Below, piece after piece: positions 19,356 through 28,598 of a stretch of 64,000 bases of DNA. Within the stretch, counting starts at the first letter, position 1, and the number at the start of each line of letters is the position of its first letter. Source of the DNA: Desulfuromonadales bacterium (GTDB taxonomy: Bacteria > Desulfobacterota > Desulfuromonadia > Desulfuromonadales > JACZKF01); the NCBI GenBank assembly GCA_029289095.1, contig JARFUG010000009.1, positions 1 to 64,000 on the forward strand. The letters are read 5' to 3'. The notes under the pieces were generated by a model that made no database searches, had not been told where the DNA came from, and saw only the letters and a program-made list of their open reading frames with translations. The translations under genes and the position numbers were made by a program.

Positions 19356-20216
19356 ATGATCATGAGATATTTCGCCCCGTTCACCATGATTGCGTTTTTG
19401 GGAAGTCTGTTCCTCGGCGGACAGGTCCTGGCCGTGGAAAACGGCGCCGTCGAGTCGCCGGCTTTCCGGGATGGCATAGGACCGGCTTCCCCGCAGGACA
19501 CGATGGGCCGAGCCGCAGAACAGCAGCAGGTCTCCCTTGAGCAACTCGATTCGGAAAAGGTGCGCAAACTTCAGCAGGCCCTCCAGGAGCAGGGGGTCGA
19601 TCCGGGTCCGATCGACGGTGTCGTCGGCCCGGAAACCCGTGAAGCGCTCCGCGAATTTCAGCAGGAAGAAGGACTGGCCGCCACAGGCCAGATCGACCAG
19701 CAGACCATTGAGGCGCTCGATCTCGATGTTCAGGAATACATGGGTGTTGCTCCCGGATTCGGCGACGAGCCGCAACGCCGGGACCGGGATATGGACGAGC
19801 GCCGGCGCGACCAGCAGCGCGATGGGCAGGTTGGCATCCAGCCCCGCAACGATCAGAGAATGGTAGGCGACCAGCAGCGGGTCGATCCCCAGCAACTGAC
19901 CTCGAGCCAGGTGCGCGAACTCCAGCAGGCGCTTCAGGAAAAAGGGGCCGACCCCGGTCCGATCGACGGGATCATGGGCCCCATGACCCAAGAAGGGATT
20001 CGTGAATTCCAGCAGGATGAGGGAATCGCGGCAACGGGCCAGCTCGACCGCGAGACCCTCGAGGCCCTTGATCTCGACGTGCAGGAATTCATGGGGGTCG
20101 CCCCGCCATTTGAGCAAGAAGAAAGAATGGAGATGGAAAGGGAAAGAGAGGTAGAAGTAGATGGGATGGACCGGCGCGACCAACAGCAGCCCCAGAGAGA
20201 CGGCCTGGGCCGCTGA
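19356..20216 (+). CDS. Exported protein with two tandem PG_binding_1 domains
   Basis: KVRKLQQALQEQGVDPGPIDGVVGPETREALREFQQEEGLAATGQID and QVRELQQALQEKGADPGPIDGIMGPMTQEGIREFQQDEGIAATGQLD. Confidence 0.85.
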   Translation: MIMRYFAPFTMIAFLGSLFLGGQVLAVENGAVESPAFRDGIGPASPQDTMGRAAEQQQVSLEQLDSEKVRKLQQALQEQGVDPGPIDGVVGPETREALREFQQEEGLAATGQIDQQTIEALDLDVQEYMGVAPGFGDEPQRRDRDMDERRRDQQRDGQVGIQPRNDQRMVGDQQRVDPQQLTSSQVRELQQALQEKGADPGPIDGIMGPMTQEGIREFQQDEGIAATGQLDRETLEALDLDVQEFMGVAPPFEQEERMEMEREREVEVDGMDRRDQQQPQRDGLGR

Positions 20217-20238
20217 CCCCTAAGCAGGGCCACTGTCA

Positions 20239-20268
20239 TCAAGCCGGGAGAAATCTCCCGGCTTTTTC
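20239..20268 (+). terminator. Rho-independent terminator AAGCCGGGAGAAATCTCCCGGCTTTTTC
   Basis: Perfect stem and T run. Confidence 0.88.
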
Positions 20269-20280
20269 ATTTATAAAGAC

Positions 20281-20350
20281 CGTGACTGGTGACTGGTGAC
20301 TGGTGGTTGGTGGCTGGTGGCTGGTGAAACTTTGAAACCGGTCACCAATC
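20281..20350. repeat. Degenerate short tandem repeat (GTGACTG)n with inverse arm
   Basis: gtgactggtgactggtgactggtggttggtggctggtggctggtg ... ggtcaccaatcacc. Confidence 0.75.
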
Positions 20351-20355
20351 ACCGA

Positions 20356-21546
20356 TTACAGCACGACGAGTTCCTCCGGTGAGAAGGTGAGATGTTTCAA
20401 CCCGTCCTTCTCCACCCAGAAGGTGTTTTCGATCCCCACCGCTCCCAGGCCGGGGTAGACCGCCTTGGGCTCGAAGGCGAATGTCATGTACTCTTCGAGG
20501 ACCTGATCCTTGAAACCGCGGGCGAGAAAGGGGTATTCGTCGATCTCCACGCCGATGCCGTGGCCGATGAAGGAGACCTGCGCCCCCTTAGTCCCCATGA
20601 AGTGATCGCCGTACCCCATCTGCACCGCCATCGCATGGCATTGCTCGTAGATCTCCCCCCAGGCGACGCCGGGGCGGGCGATCTCCTTGAGCCTGTTCTG
20701 AATAGCGTACATGTCCTGGTAGGCCTTGACCAACTCGGAGGGGAGCCCCCCGATGCACAGCGTTCGGGTCTGGTCGACGAGATAGCCGTCAAAAGCGCCG
20801 GCGAAGTCGATGGTGATCGGTTCGTTCTTTCTGATTTTCTTGAAGCTCGCACCCTGCCCGATGGAGGGGTTTACGCCGAGCCCGCCCAGAGGGGCATCGA
20901 GAAAGGCCGGCGCAGCGCTGTCGGGGCCAGAGAAGATGTGACCGTAGAAGAGCTCCGAGTTGAAGCCGCGCATCCGGGTGATCCCCTGGTGCCCCTCTTT
21001 GCGGGCGGTATATTCGAGTTCGGCGGCGAGTTCGAGATCGGTCATCCCCTCGCGAATGACTTCCTTCGCCCGTTGATAGACCCGGTCGACCTGAAGGGCG
21101 GCATCCTTCATGATCTCGATTTCGTACTTCGACTTCACGGCCCTCACGGTGCGGATCAAAGGGGTCGCATCGACGATTTCAGTCCCCTCGAACACTTTTG
21201 CCATGCGCTGGTAAAGGGCGACGGGAACGACGTCGAGTTCCATCCCGGCCCGCTGCGGAATTGCATAACTGTAGTCGGCGAGAATGTTTGGGATGTCCTT
21301 GGGGCTCTTGAAGGGGACAATCTCCTTCAGACCGCACTCCATGCGCGCCCGCCCGAACTCTTTGCGCACCATGTAGAGGGGCTCGCCCTCCACAGGAATA
21401 TAAAGGACGCCCTGCTGGATGGACCCGGTGAAGTAGAACAGGTCGGCATTCTGTAACACCAGTACGGAATCGATCTTCTGGCCCGCCATCAGTGCCTGCA
21501 GTTTCTTTATGCGACTTTCGAGCTCACTCGCGGGGGTAATGCGCAT
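20356..21546 (-). CDS. Xaa-Pro aminopeptidase / M24 family peptidase
   Basis: NEPITIDFAGAFDGYLVDQTRTLCIG; GHGIGVEIDEYPFLARGF; FAFEPKAVYPGLGAVGIENTFWV. Confidence 0.9.
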   Translation of the reverse strand: MRITPASELESRIKKLQALMAGQKIDSVLVLQNADLFYFTGSIQQGVLYIPVEGEPLYMVRKEFGRARMECGLKEIVPFKSPKDIPNILADYSYAIPQRAGMELDVVPVALYQRMAKVFEGTEIVDATPLIRTVRAVKSKYEIEIMKDAALQVDRVYQRAKEVIREGMTDLELAAELEYTARKEGHQGITRMRGFNSELFYGHIFSGPDSAAPAFLDAPLGGLGVNPSIGQGASFKKIRKNEPITIDFAGAFDGYLVDQTRTLCIGGLPSELVKAYQDMYAIQNRLKEIARPGVAWGEIYEQCHAMAVQMGYGDHFMGTKGAQVSFIGHGIGVEIDEYPFLARGFKDQVLEEYMTFAFEPKAVYPGLGAVGIENTFWVEKDGLKHLTFSPEELVVL

Positions 21547-21638
21547 CCGTTCCTCCTCTGACATGAAGTTCGTCTCGTGGTCCACCTGAGCATGCGGACG
21601 AATAGCATGGCGGAATCTTTGCGTCAAATCAAAATACG

Positions 21639-23537
21639 TCAGGAAGTTTTCACTGCAGGGTCCTGGGTCGTTCGGAAAAAGTCGACCAGCTTCTGCAGCT
21701 TTTCTGCCTGACTGCTCATGTTCATCGCTGTTGCAGCCAGTTCCTCCGATGAAGCGGCGCTTTGCTGGGCGACCTGATTCAATTGCGCCATTACAACATT
21801 GATCTGCCCCGCCCCTTCGGCCTGATCCTCCGAAGCCGCAGCGATCTCCTGAACCAAGGCTGAAGTTTGGCGGATAGCCGGCACGATCTGCTCCAGCAAT
21901 TGTCCGGTCTGCTCGGCCTGCACAACACTCTGCGTAGCCATCAGGTCAATCTCGCGCGCAGCAACGCGACTGTTCTCTGCAAGTTTCCGAACTTCAGCCG
22001 CGACAACGGCAAAGCCTTTACCATGGACCCCGGCCCGAGCTGCCTCGATGGCTGCATTGAGGGCAAGCAAATTCGTCTGGTAGGCGATATCATCGATGAT
22101 AGAGGTCTTCACGGCAATCTGCTTCATCGCGCCTACCGTCTGAACAACCGCCTCACCTCCTTTATCCGCGTTCTCAGCGGCATTCGCCGCCATCCGGCCG
22201 GTTGTGCGCGCATTTTGGGTATTGAGAGTGATCGAAGAGGTCATCTGCTCGACTGCGGCAGACGTTTCTTCAACGCTGGACGCCTGCTCACTCGCAGTCT
22301 GAGAGAGCGCCTCGCTGGTTGCGCTCACCTCCGCCGCGGCACAGGCCAGGCTGTCGGCGCCTGAACGGACTTCGGAAATGATACGGTTGAGATTATCAGC
22401 CATTCCGGCAAAGGCGAGCAGGACCTGTCCCGTTTCGTCTCGACCGTCGCCGTTTACCTGAACTGTCAAATCCCCCCGGGCAAGCCGGCCGGCAATCTCG
22501 GCGGCATGATGAAGTCCACGGCTGATACGCATCGCAATGAAGATCGAGAAAAGAACCGTGAATATGATCGAGGCCAAGGTCAATGTGACGAATATCACCA
22601 TTGCGGTCTGCGCATCGGTTGCCAGAGCGTTGCCCATCCTGTGAAGGTCGGCCGCCAGACGCTCCTCAACTTCCTTCAGAAGATCGATTCGCCCGGTCGA
22701 GTCCAGAAACCAACGCCGGGGATCCATCTGCAGTCTCTCGGCGTCGGCATTGGCGAAAGCGTAGCTCCGGGCCTGTTCAACCGCGTCCACGTAGCTTCCC
22801 GACAAAGTGTCCTGATAATACTTCATGGTCTCCTCGTCAACGAGGCTCAGGAAGGTATTGAGAAGAACTCTTTGTTCGGCGTAGTTGCCAAGGACCCTGG
22901 TAAAATTCTGGCCCTCAAAGCGCCCCCTGGCAAAGACATTCGTCAGCAGCGCTCTCTCAATGCCGGCCCGCTCCTTGGCATGGAGAAAGATACCGTAAGC
23001 GGCCGCCTTCGTACTGATTTCGCCATCACTGCTCAGAGTGGCAACATGCATGGGGATAGTGAGCAGCTCGGCTATCAGTTGCGAGTAGTATTCCACCACC
23101 TCGGGGGCCGTCGCCTGAAGGCTGCTGACAAAGGAGCGTCGGGTTTCGAGTTGGCGCAGCAACGCCTCGCTGCCTCGCAGCAGATTCTGCAAATCCACCT
23201 CCAGCACGGAACCTTCAAATGCCCCCAGGATGTGCTGCAACTCCTTGAGGTAAGAATCACTCTGAGCTCGGAAAACGGTAAGGTCATTGCCGAATTCACC
23301 GCCACGGCTGCCGATGAAACCAGATGACGCCCCACGTTCACGTTGAAGACCGTGGACCAGATTTCCAACCCGCACCGAAACCATTACAAGCTTTTCAAGG
23401 CGTGCATTCTCACGGGCGACCTGCGCCTTCTCCACAATACCCTGGCCTGTGAAAAAAAGCAGGACCGACAAAGCGAGCCCAATCATAAGAGCGAGCTTGT
23501 AATGAATCTTCAGATCGTTTACCCACCTGCCAATCAT
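21639..23537 (-). CDS. Methyl-accepting chemotaxis protein with NIT (nitrate/nitrite-sensing) domain
   Basis: NIT-like [39 protein letters not shown]; signalling hairpin [43 protein letters not shown]. Confidence 0.9.
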   Translation of the reverse strand: MIGRWVNDLKIHYKLALMIGLALSVLLFFTGQGIVEKAQVARENARLEKLVMVSVRVGNLVHGLQRERGASSGFIGSRGGEFGNDLTVFRAQSDSYLKELQHILGAFEGSVLEVDLQNLLRGSEALLRQLETRRSFVSSLQATAPEVVEYYSQLIAELLTIPMHVATLSSDGEISTKAAAYGIFLHAKERAGIERALLTNVFARGRFEGQNFTRVLGNYAEQRVLLNTFLSLVDEETMKYYQDTLSGSYVDAVEQARSYAFANADAERLQMDPRRWFLDSTGRIDLLKEVEERLAADLHRMGNALATDAQTAMVIFVTLTLASIIFTVLFSIFIAMRISRGLHHAAEIAGRLARGDLTVQVNGDGRDETGQVLLAFAGMADNLNRIISEVRSGADSLACAAAEVSATSEALSQTASEQASSVEETSAAVEQMTSSITLNTQNARTTGRMAANAAENADKGGEAVVQTVGAMKQIAVKTSIIDDIAYQTNLLALNAAIEAARAGVHGKGFAVVAAEVRKLAENSRVAAREIDLMATQSVVQAEQTGQLLEQIVPAIRQTSALVQEIAAASEDQAEGAGQINVVMAQLNQVAQQSAASSEELAATAMNMSSQAEKLQKLVDFFRTTQDPAVKTS

Positions 23538-23892
23538 GAACTCCCTCGATTAGAAGACTATTTTTATCAGGAATTAAGACAGGTAACGGTAGCTGCTGAT
23601 CGCAGAAGTGTCAATAGAATACGGTTAGAACACTCAAAAATCCTTGAACAAACTTCATGGATGAAACGTGCGTGCTGAAGAGTGGCGGCAAACTGAATTC
23701 ACATGGAGGTCCCGCGTTATTTTTTAAAATAATATGATTAGACGAAACCAAAACATGACGCAAATTTAGGCAAAGAGCCATTTCCATCGATCCGTCGCCG
23801 CCTTGAATGAATCTTCAAGGCTTTTCCACAAGGCTATCCACAATCCGGTGTGAATTAAATCCCAGGGACTGCCGAAATTTGTCCCTTCCCCC

Positions 23893-24555
23893 TCACTGCA
23901 GCCGCTCGGCATAAAGCACCTCCGGGACGACCACCCCCAGAGACATGATGATTTTGACGGTCTCCTCCTCGCTCATTCCGGTCGTGAAGATCTCGCTTTC
24001 ATTGAGAAACAGCACATATCCCGAGGTCGGGTTGGGCGCCGTCGGGACGAAGCATGTGAAGTAGCGCCTCCCCGATGTGGTGATCGACTCGTTGGTGACA
24101 TAAGCGAAGGCGAAGGAATCAGTTTCGGGGAACTGGACGAGAACCGCCCGCCGGACCGAGCTCCCCCTTCCCCGGGTCATGATCTCCACCACCTGGTGCG
24201 CGGCGAAATAGATCGTCTTGACAAGGGGGATGCGCGCCAGCAGAAGGTTCCAGCGGCGAACGAAATACCCTCCCAGTACATTAGAGGCCACCACGCCGGC
24301 AAGATAGACGAAGATCACCCCGAAAATCACCCCGAGGCCGGGCAGATAGAAGGCCTGGCCGAAGAGCAGTCGCTGGAAAAATCTGATGTACGGGGCGAGA
24401 ATGCCGTCGGCGAGATGAAAGAGAAACCGGAGGATGAAAAGGGTGATCCCCAAAGGGATGGCGACGAGAAGGCCCGCCCCCATGGTGTGTCGAAGGTGGT
24501 GCAGCAGCCCCTTTCCTTTTTCGAATATCCGCTCTTTTTCAGGAAAATTCGCCAT
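23893..24555 (-). CDS. DUF502 family membrane protein (copy 1)
   Basis: GAGLLVAIPLGITLFILRFLFHLADGILAPYI; PTAPNPTSGYVLFL. Confidence 0.88.
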   Translation of the reverse strand: MANFPEKERIFEKGKGLLHHLRHTMGAGLLVAIPLGITLFILRFLFHLADGILAPYIRFFQRLLFGQAFYLPGLGVIFGVIFVYLAGVVASNVLGGYFVRRWNLLLARIPLVKTIYFAAHQVVEIMTRGRGSSVRRAVLVQFPETDSFAFAYVTNESITTSGRRYFTCFVPTAPNPTSGYVLFLNESEIFTTGMSEEETVKIIMSLGVVVPEVLYAERLQ

Positions 24556-24585
24556 TCGCGACCCCCGCGGCGCAGCGTGTCCGGT

Positions 24586-25254
24586 TTACTGGAGTTTCGC
24601 CGTGGTGATGATTTCCGGCGAAACCATCCCCCCCGACATGATCAGCTTCATCGCCTCCTCCACGGTGAAGGCGGCCGGATAGATGTTCGACTCGTGCAGA
24701 ATGACGACGTACCCCGCCGTGGGATTGGGAGATGTTGGAATAAAACAGGTGCAGTAACGTTTTCCCGACGCCGAAACCGTCTCGTTGGTGACGAAGGCGA
24801 TGGTGTAGGAGCCCTTCTTGGGGAAGTCGATGTAGACGGCACGCCGGAAGCTCGTCCCTCCGCGACGAGAGAAGACTTCGATCAACTGCTTGGCCGAGAT
24901 ATAGATCGTTCGGACGATGGGGATGCGCGTGAGGACACTGTCCCAGTAATGGACAATCTGGCGGCCGAAGACGTTGGTTGCCAGGATCCCGAAGAAATAG
25001 ATGAGAAAGAGGCCGGCGATCATCCCCAGCCCCGGAAGGTAGTATCCCTCCCCGAAGAGAAAGATGCCGATCTGCCGAATATAGGGAGCGAGGAGACCGT
25101 CGGCCAGATTGAAGAGGAATCTGAGGATGAAGAGGGTGATCCCGAGGGGGATGACGACCAGGAGTCCGGCGCCGAGCTTTCGTCTTAGGTGGCTCAGAAC
25201 GATCCACCGCAGGCGAGAGAAAAATGTCTTATGATTTTTCGGCTCAGCGCTCAT
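24586..25254 (-). CDS. DUF502 family membrane protein (copy 2)
   Basis: GAGLLVVIPLGITLFILRFLFNLADGLLAPYI; PTSPNPTAGYVVIL; paralog of the adjacent gene. Confidence 0.88.
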   Translation of the reverse strand: MSAEPKNHKTFFSRLRWIVLSHLRRKLGAGLLVVIPLGITLFILRFLFNLADGLLAPYIRQIGIFLFGEGYYLPGLGMIAGLFLIYFFGILATNVFGRQIVHYWDSVLTRIPIVRTIYISAKQLIEVFSRRGGTSFRRAVYIDFPKKGSYTIAFVTNETVSASGKRYCTCFIPTSPNPTAGYVVILHESNIYPAAFTVEEAMKLIMSGGMVSPEIITTAKLQ

Positions 25255-25316
25255 GCCTGTTCCCGCAGATCGAATTCGGCTGAACCTTGATTCTACAGTT
25301 GTTTTCGGTGAACGAC

Positions 25317-25345
25317 AAACGGAGGGCGCACTCCAGTGCGCCCTC
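25317..25345. terminator. Bidirectional-type hairpin GGAGGGCGCACTCCAGTGCGCCCTCC
   Basis: Perfect inverted repeat downstream of the cytochrome gene. Confidence 0.75.
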
Positions 25346-25362
25346 CAGCGATAGTGAACGCC

Positions 25363-27003
25363 TCAGCGTACGACGGGGGGAACGGGGTGGGGCTTCATCG
25401 CCTCGTGCAGGATGTCTGCCCCGCGTCGTGCGGCCGCGATGGAATCGAGCAGACTCTGACGGGCAAGCGCCGGGTTGTGCCATCCGTCGCTGTTTTCAGC
25501 CGTCCACCACTCCCACAGCACATGAGCGATCTCATGCTGTCTTCGCGCCTGCGCCAACACGTCTTCGGAAACTCCCTGTCGCACGGCCAGGGCGTAGGTG
25601 TCGATCAGCACTTCAAGACTCTGCTCTGCGTTTCGCATCTTCCCGCGGGTATAGTTCTGCACCGCGGCGATCTGGTGCCGCAGTTCGTTCTCAGTGGCAT
25701 CAGGATGACATCCCATGCAGATGGTGTCGATATGGTGCGCCGGACGCAGCATCTGGTGATTGGTGAAGGTCTCTCCTGCGGCGTTGGTGCTGCGCCCCAT
25801 GTGGCAGTCGGCGCACTTGATGCCGGCCCTCTCGTGGGGGCTCTCCCAATAGCTCTCCAGCTCGGGGTGCTGCAGCTTGATCAGACGGGCGCCCGTCACC
25901 GCATGGGTGAAATCGCGGAAACCGACCTCCGTGTAATGGTCCAGCACGTCGAGAACGTTCCTCATCGGGAAATGATTGGAGAGGCGGCTCTCCATTGTCA
26001 CTCTCCCGTCGCCTTCGGGCGCGAGCCCGGGATTGCAGGCATACTCGACATGGCACTGTCCGCACAGCAAGTTCGAACGCGGCTCCTTCACCAGACCGAT
26101 TTTTCTGAAATTGCGGAAATCGATCACCTCAATGGCGTCCCTCCCCTTGTCTTCTCGGTAGGGAGTGGCGCCTTCGCGCTCGATCCCCTCGATGAGGGCG
26201 TCGCGAACGATGCGCGGATGGGTGCCGTGGGGGTCGTGGCAGTGGATGCAGCCCAGCGCGTTGTGCACGTCGCGAACGACCTCGTTCACGTCCGAAGTGC
26301 GGTCCCACTTCGCCCTTCCCGGATCACCCATGTACTGCCAGTCAAGGATGAGATCGGTCGTCTTGCACTGCAGACAGACGGCGTTTCCGGCCCGGGCGAG
26401 CCCCGGGTGAATTTCTTCGGTGTCCTCCAGCACGTCCCAGACCCTTCCGGGGCGGCTGACGCTCCAGGGCTCCTTGTATTGATAGCGCCCACCCGCGAAG
26501 CGGTCGACGACCATCATGTCGACCACCATGAAGGGATGGCTGCGAGGCTCGTTGTGTTCGACGGTGAAGCCGTGGGGAGCCAGCAGCTTGTCCTGCAGCG
26601 GCGAGCGTCCCGTGGGGACCCCCTTTTCCATGCGCGGCTCGGCCGCCCAGTTGACCTGCATGGAGCTCTCGAATTGATCGGCATGACATTGGCCGCAGAC
26701 CGCCGGATCCAGATTCGTCCGAACTCGGCTTTGTGGGTCTCGCAGATGCTCTTCCATCTGCGCGTGACATGTTGCGCACCCCAGATCGGCGTGCGCCGAA
26801 CCGCCGAAGAGGTCGCGCACCTCGGTGTGACATCCGAAACATTGACCCGCGTCGACTTCCTCCCGAGCCTGAGTCGGTCGCTCCTGCGCTCTCTGCGCCA
26901 GTTGCGCCCTTTCCTCCGCGCCGACTCCGCTACCCGCGCCAACCCACAGCATCGTGCCGATCACCAGGACGGCTGCCGCAGTCAACACTCTCGTCTCCTT
27001 CAT
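25363..27003 (-). CDS. Octaheme c-type cytochrome nitrite reductase (ONR/TvNiR type)
   Basis: Eight heme motifs in order CFGCH, CATCH, CGQCH, CLQCK, CIHCH, CGQCH, CADCH, CMGCH; fourth is CXXCK; CGQCHVEYAC. Confidence 0.88.
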   Translation of the reverse strand: MKETRVLTAAAVLVIGTMLWVGAGSGVGAEERAQLAQRAQERPTQAREEVDAGQCFGCHTEVRDLFGGSAHADLGCATCHAQMEEHLRDPQSRVRTNLDPAVCGQCHADQFESSMQVNWAAEPRMEKGVPTGRSPLQDKLLAPHGFTVEHNEPRSHPFMVVDMMVVDRFAGGRYQYKEPWSVSRPGRVWDVLEDTEEIHPGLARAGNAVCLQCKTTDLILDWQYMGDPGRAKWDRTSDVNEVVRDVHNALGCIHCHDPHGTHPRIVRDALIEGIEREGATPYREDKGRDAIEVIDFRNFRKIGLVKEPRSNLLCGQCHVEYACNPGLAPEGDGRVTMESRLSNHFPMRNVLDVLDHYTEVGFRDFTHAVTGARLIKLQHPELESYWESPHERAGIKCADCHMGRSTNAAGETFTNHQMLRPAHHIDTICMGCHPDATENELRHQIAAVQNYTRGKMRNAEQSLEVLIDTYALAVRQGVSEDVLAQARRQHEIAHVLWEWWTAENSDGWHNPALARQSLLDSIAAARRGADILHEAMKPHPVPPVVR

Positions 27004-27195
27004 AGTGCCTCCTTTTCCCTGCTGCCGAAAGTCGGGGTAATTAAAATTCGCTTAGAAACATAACATCATGTTTTACTCTTTCAACCAGTAAAGTCAGCCT
27101 CCGACCGGGATTTCCAGTTGCGTCGCTCCCGTGCTGCGATATCGTTGAATCGTGACCGGAGCACAGGTCGCACATTTCGTGAAAGGAGGTAAGCC

Positions 27196-27519
27196 GTGGG
27201 ACAAGCACAACGGATCGATGCACGACAGACCCATGAGAAAGTCGAATCCGGCCAAGCCCTGCTGGTGTGCGCATATGACGACGAGCAGAAATGCCGCGAC
27301 ATGCACCTCGAAGGCGCTATTCACCTCAACGAACTCGAGGACAGGCTCGCCGAGATTCCAAAGGAGAAAGAACTTATTTTCTACTGCGCCTGACCGAACG
27401 AAGGGACATCCGCCCGTCGGGCGGAAGAATTCGAAAAGCAAGGATTCTCCCATGCAGAAGCTCTGCAGGGAGGAGTCGAGGCCTGGAAAAACGAAGGCTT
27501 CCAGGTTGAGAAGCAATAA
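27196..27519 (+). CDS. Selenocysteine-containing rhodanese (UGA 27391-27393 = Sec), 107 aa
   Basis: GTG start with AAAGGAGGT; frame continues past TGA as ...LIFYCA-U-PNEGTSARRAEEFEKQGFSHAEALQGGVEAWKNEGFQVEKQ-TAA, giving a complete rhodanese fold. Confidence 0.93.
27394..27430 (+). promoter_or_regulatory. Candidate bacterial SECIS element
   Basis: Stem TCCGCCC-GTC-GGGCGGA (27409-27425) beginning 15 nt after the UGA; G at first loop position. Confidence 0.78.
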
Positions 27520-27560
27520 AAGAAGCCCCGGGGGCGCGGAAGCAGCCGCGCACCCGGGGC

Positions 27561-27670
27561 AAGGTTCCAGGCTTCAGGTTTCAGGTTCCTGGTTCAGGAT
27601 TCAAGATACAAGATTCAAGGCTCCTGACTCCTGACTCCTGGATTCTTGATTCTGGCTCCTGACTCCTGCC
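27561..27670. repeat. Degenerate short-word tandem repeats (GACTCCT / TTCAGG / AGATTCA)
   Basis: ggttccaggcttcaggtttcaggttcctggttcaggattcaagatacaagattcaaggctcctgactcctgactcctgg... Confidence 0.75.
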
Positions 27671-27686
27671 CCTCAAGGAATTCACC

Positions 27687-28553
27687 ATGCCTGCGCGAAC
27701 GTCCTGGACGGGAAATCTCAAGCTCTCCCTCATCACTATCCCCATCCGGCTTTATCGGGCCGTAAGCTCCACGGCACGCACAAGTCTGAACATGTTGCAT
27801 GAGGACTGCCACCAGCGCATAAGGTACCAGTACACCTGCCCCGTTCACGGAGAGGTCGCCAAAGATCACATCGTCAAGGGGTATCAATACGAACGGGGAA
27901 GGTACGTCGTTTTAAGCGATGAGGATCTTGAAAAAGTGAAGCTCGAAACGACCCGCACCCTGGAGATCGTGCAGTTCGTCGACGAAAACGAACTCGACCC
28001 CATCTACCTCGACACCCCCTACTACATGGCGCCGGACGGCCCCGTTGCCGAGGAGGCGTTCCGCGTTCTGTGCGAGGCGATGCGACGGGAGAACAAGACC
28101 GCCATCGGCCGCGTCACCATGGCTGGGCGAGAACACATGGTCGCCATCGGCCCCCATGACAAGGGGCTGGTCATGACGACTCTGCACTACGGACGGGAAG
28201 TGCGTCGGTCCGATGCCTATTTCGAAGAGATTCCAGAGAAATCGATCGATGATGACGAACTCGCCCTGGCTCGTCAGCTCATTGCCGGCAAGTCCCGCCC
28301 CTTCGACCCGAACGCCTTCAGGGATCGCTACGAAGAAGCGCTGGGCGAAACGATCCGCGCAAAACTCCAGGGGGAGGAGCCCGAAGCGGTGGCAGTGGAA
28401 GAACCGGGCAAGATCGTCGATTTCATGGAGGCGTTGAAGCGAAGTCTCGCGCAGGAGAAGGAAGAGGCCGGGAAGGAGAAGCCGCGCCGGAAACCTTCCG
28501 CCGACAGGGTGCGGCGCGATGCGGCGAGCAAGCGGAAAAAAAGTGGTGGCTGA
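27687..28553 (+). CDS. ku: Ku protein (bacterial NHEJ)
   Basis: MPARTSWTGNLKLSLITIPIRLYRAVSS; KGYQYERGRYVVLSDEDLEKV; FDPNAFRDRYEEALGETIRAKL. Confidence 0.93.
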   Translation: MPARTSWTGNLKLSLITIPIRLYRAVSSTARTSLNMLHEDCHQRIRYQYTCPVHGEVAKDHIVKGYQYERGRYVVLSDEDLEKVKLETTRTLEIVQFVDENELDPIYLDTPYYMAPDGPVAEEAFRVLCEAMRRENKTAIGRVTMAGREHMVAIGPHDKGLVMTTLHYGREVRRSDAYFEEIPEKSIDDDELALARQLIAGKSRPFDPNAFRDRYEEALGETIRAKLQGEEPEAVAVEEPGKIVDFMEALKRSLAQEKEEAGKEKPRRKPSADRVRRDAASKRKKSGG

Positions 28554-28598
28554 ATAAAACCGATCCACCAGGGGGCCCAATTCAAATCCCTAAGCACC

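Noticed and set aside
25336-27063. 575-aa plus-strand ORF opposite the octaheme cytochrome
   Set aside because: Antisense shadow ORF in GC-rich DNA; the minus strand carries eight heme motifs.
27196-27393. 65-aa truncated rhodanese or pseudogene
   Set aside because: Frame stays open with conserved rhodanese sequence past the TGA and a SECIS-like hairpin; selenoprotein is the better explanation.
27561-27670. Possible CRISPR-like array
   Set aside because: Repeat words are 6-8 bp, degenerate and without regular spacers.
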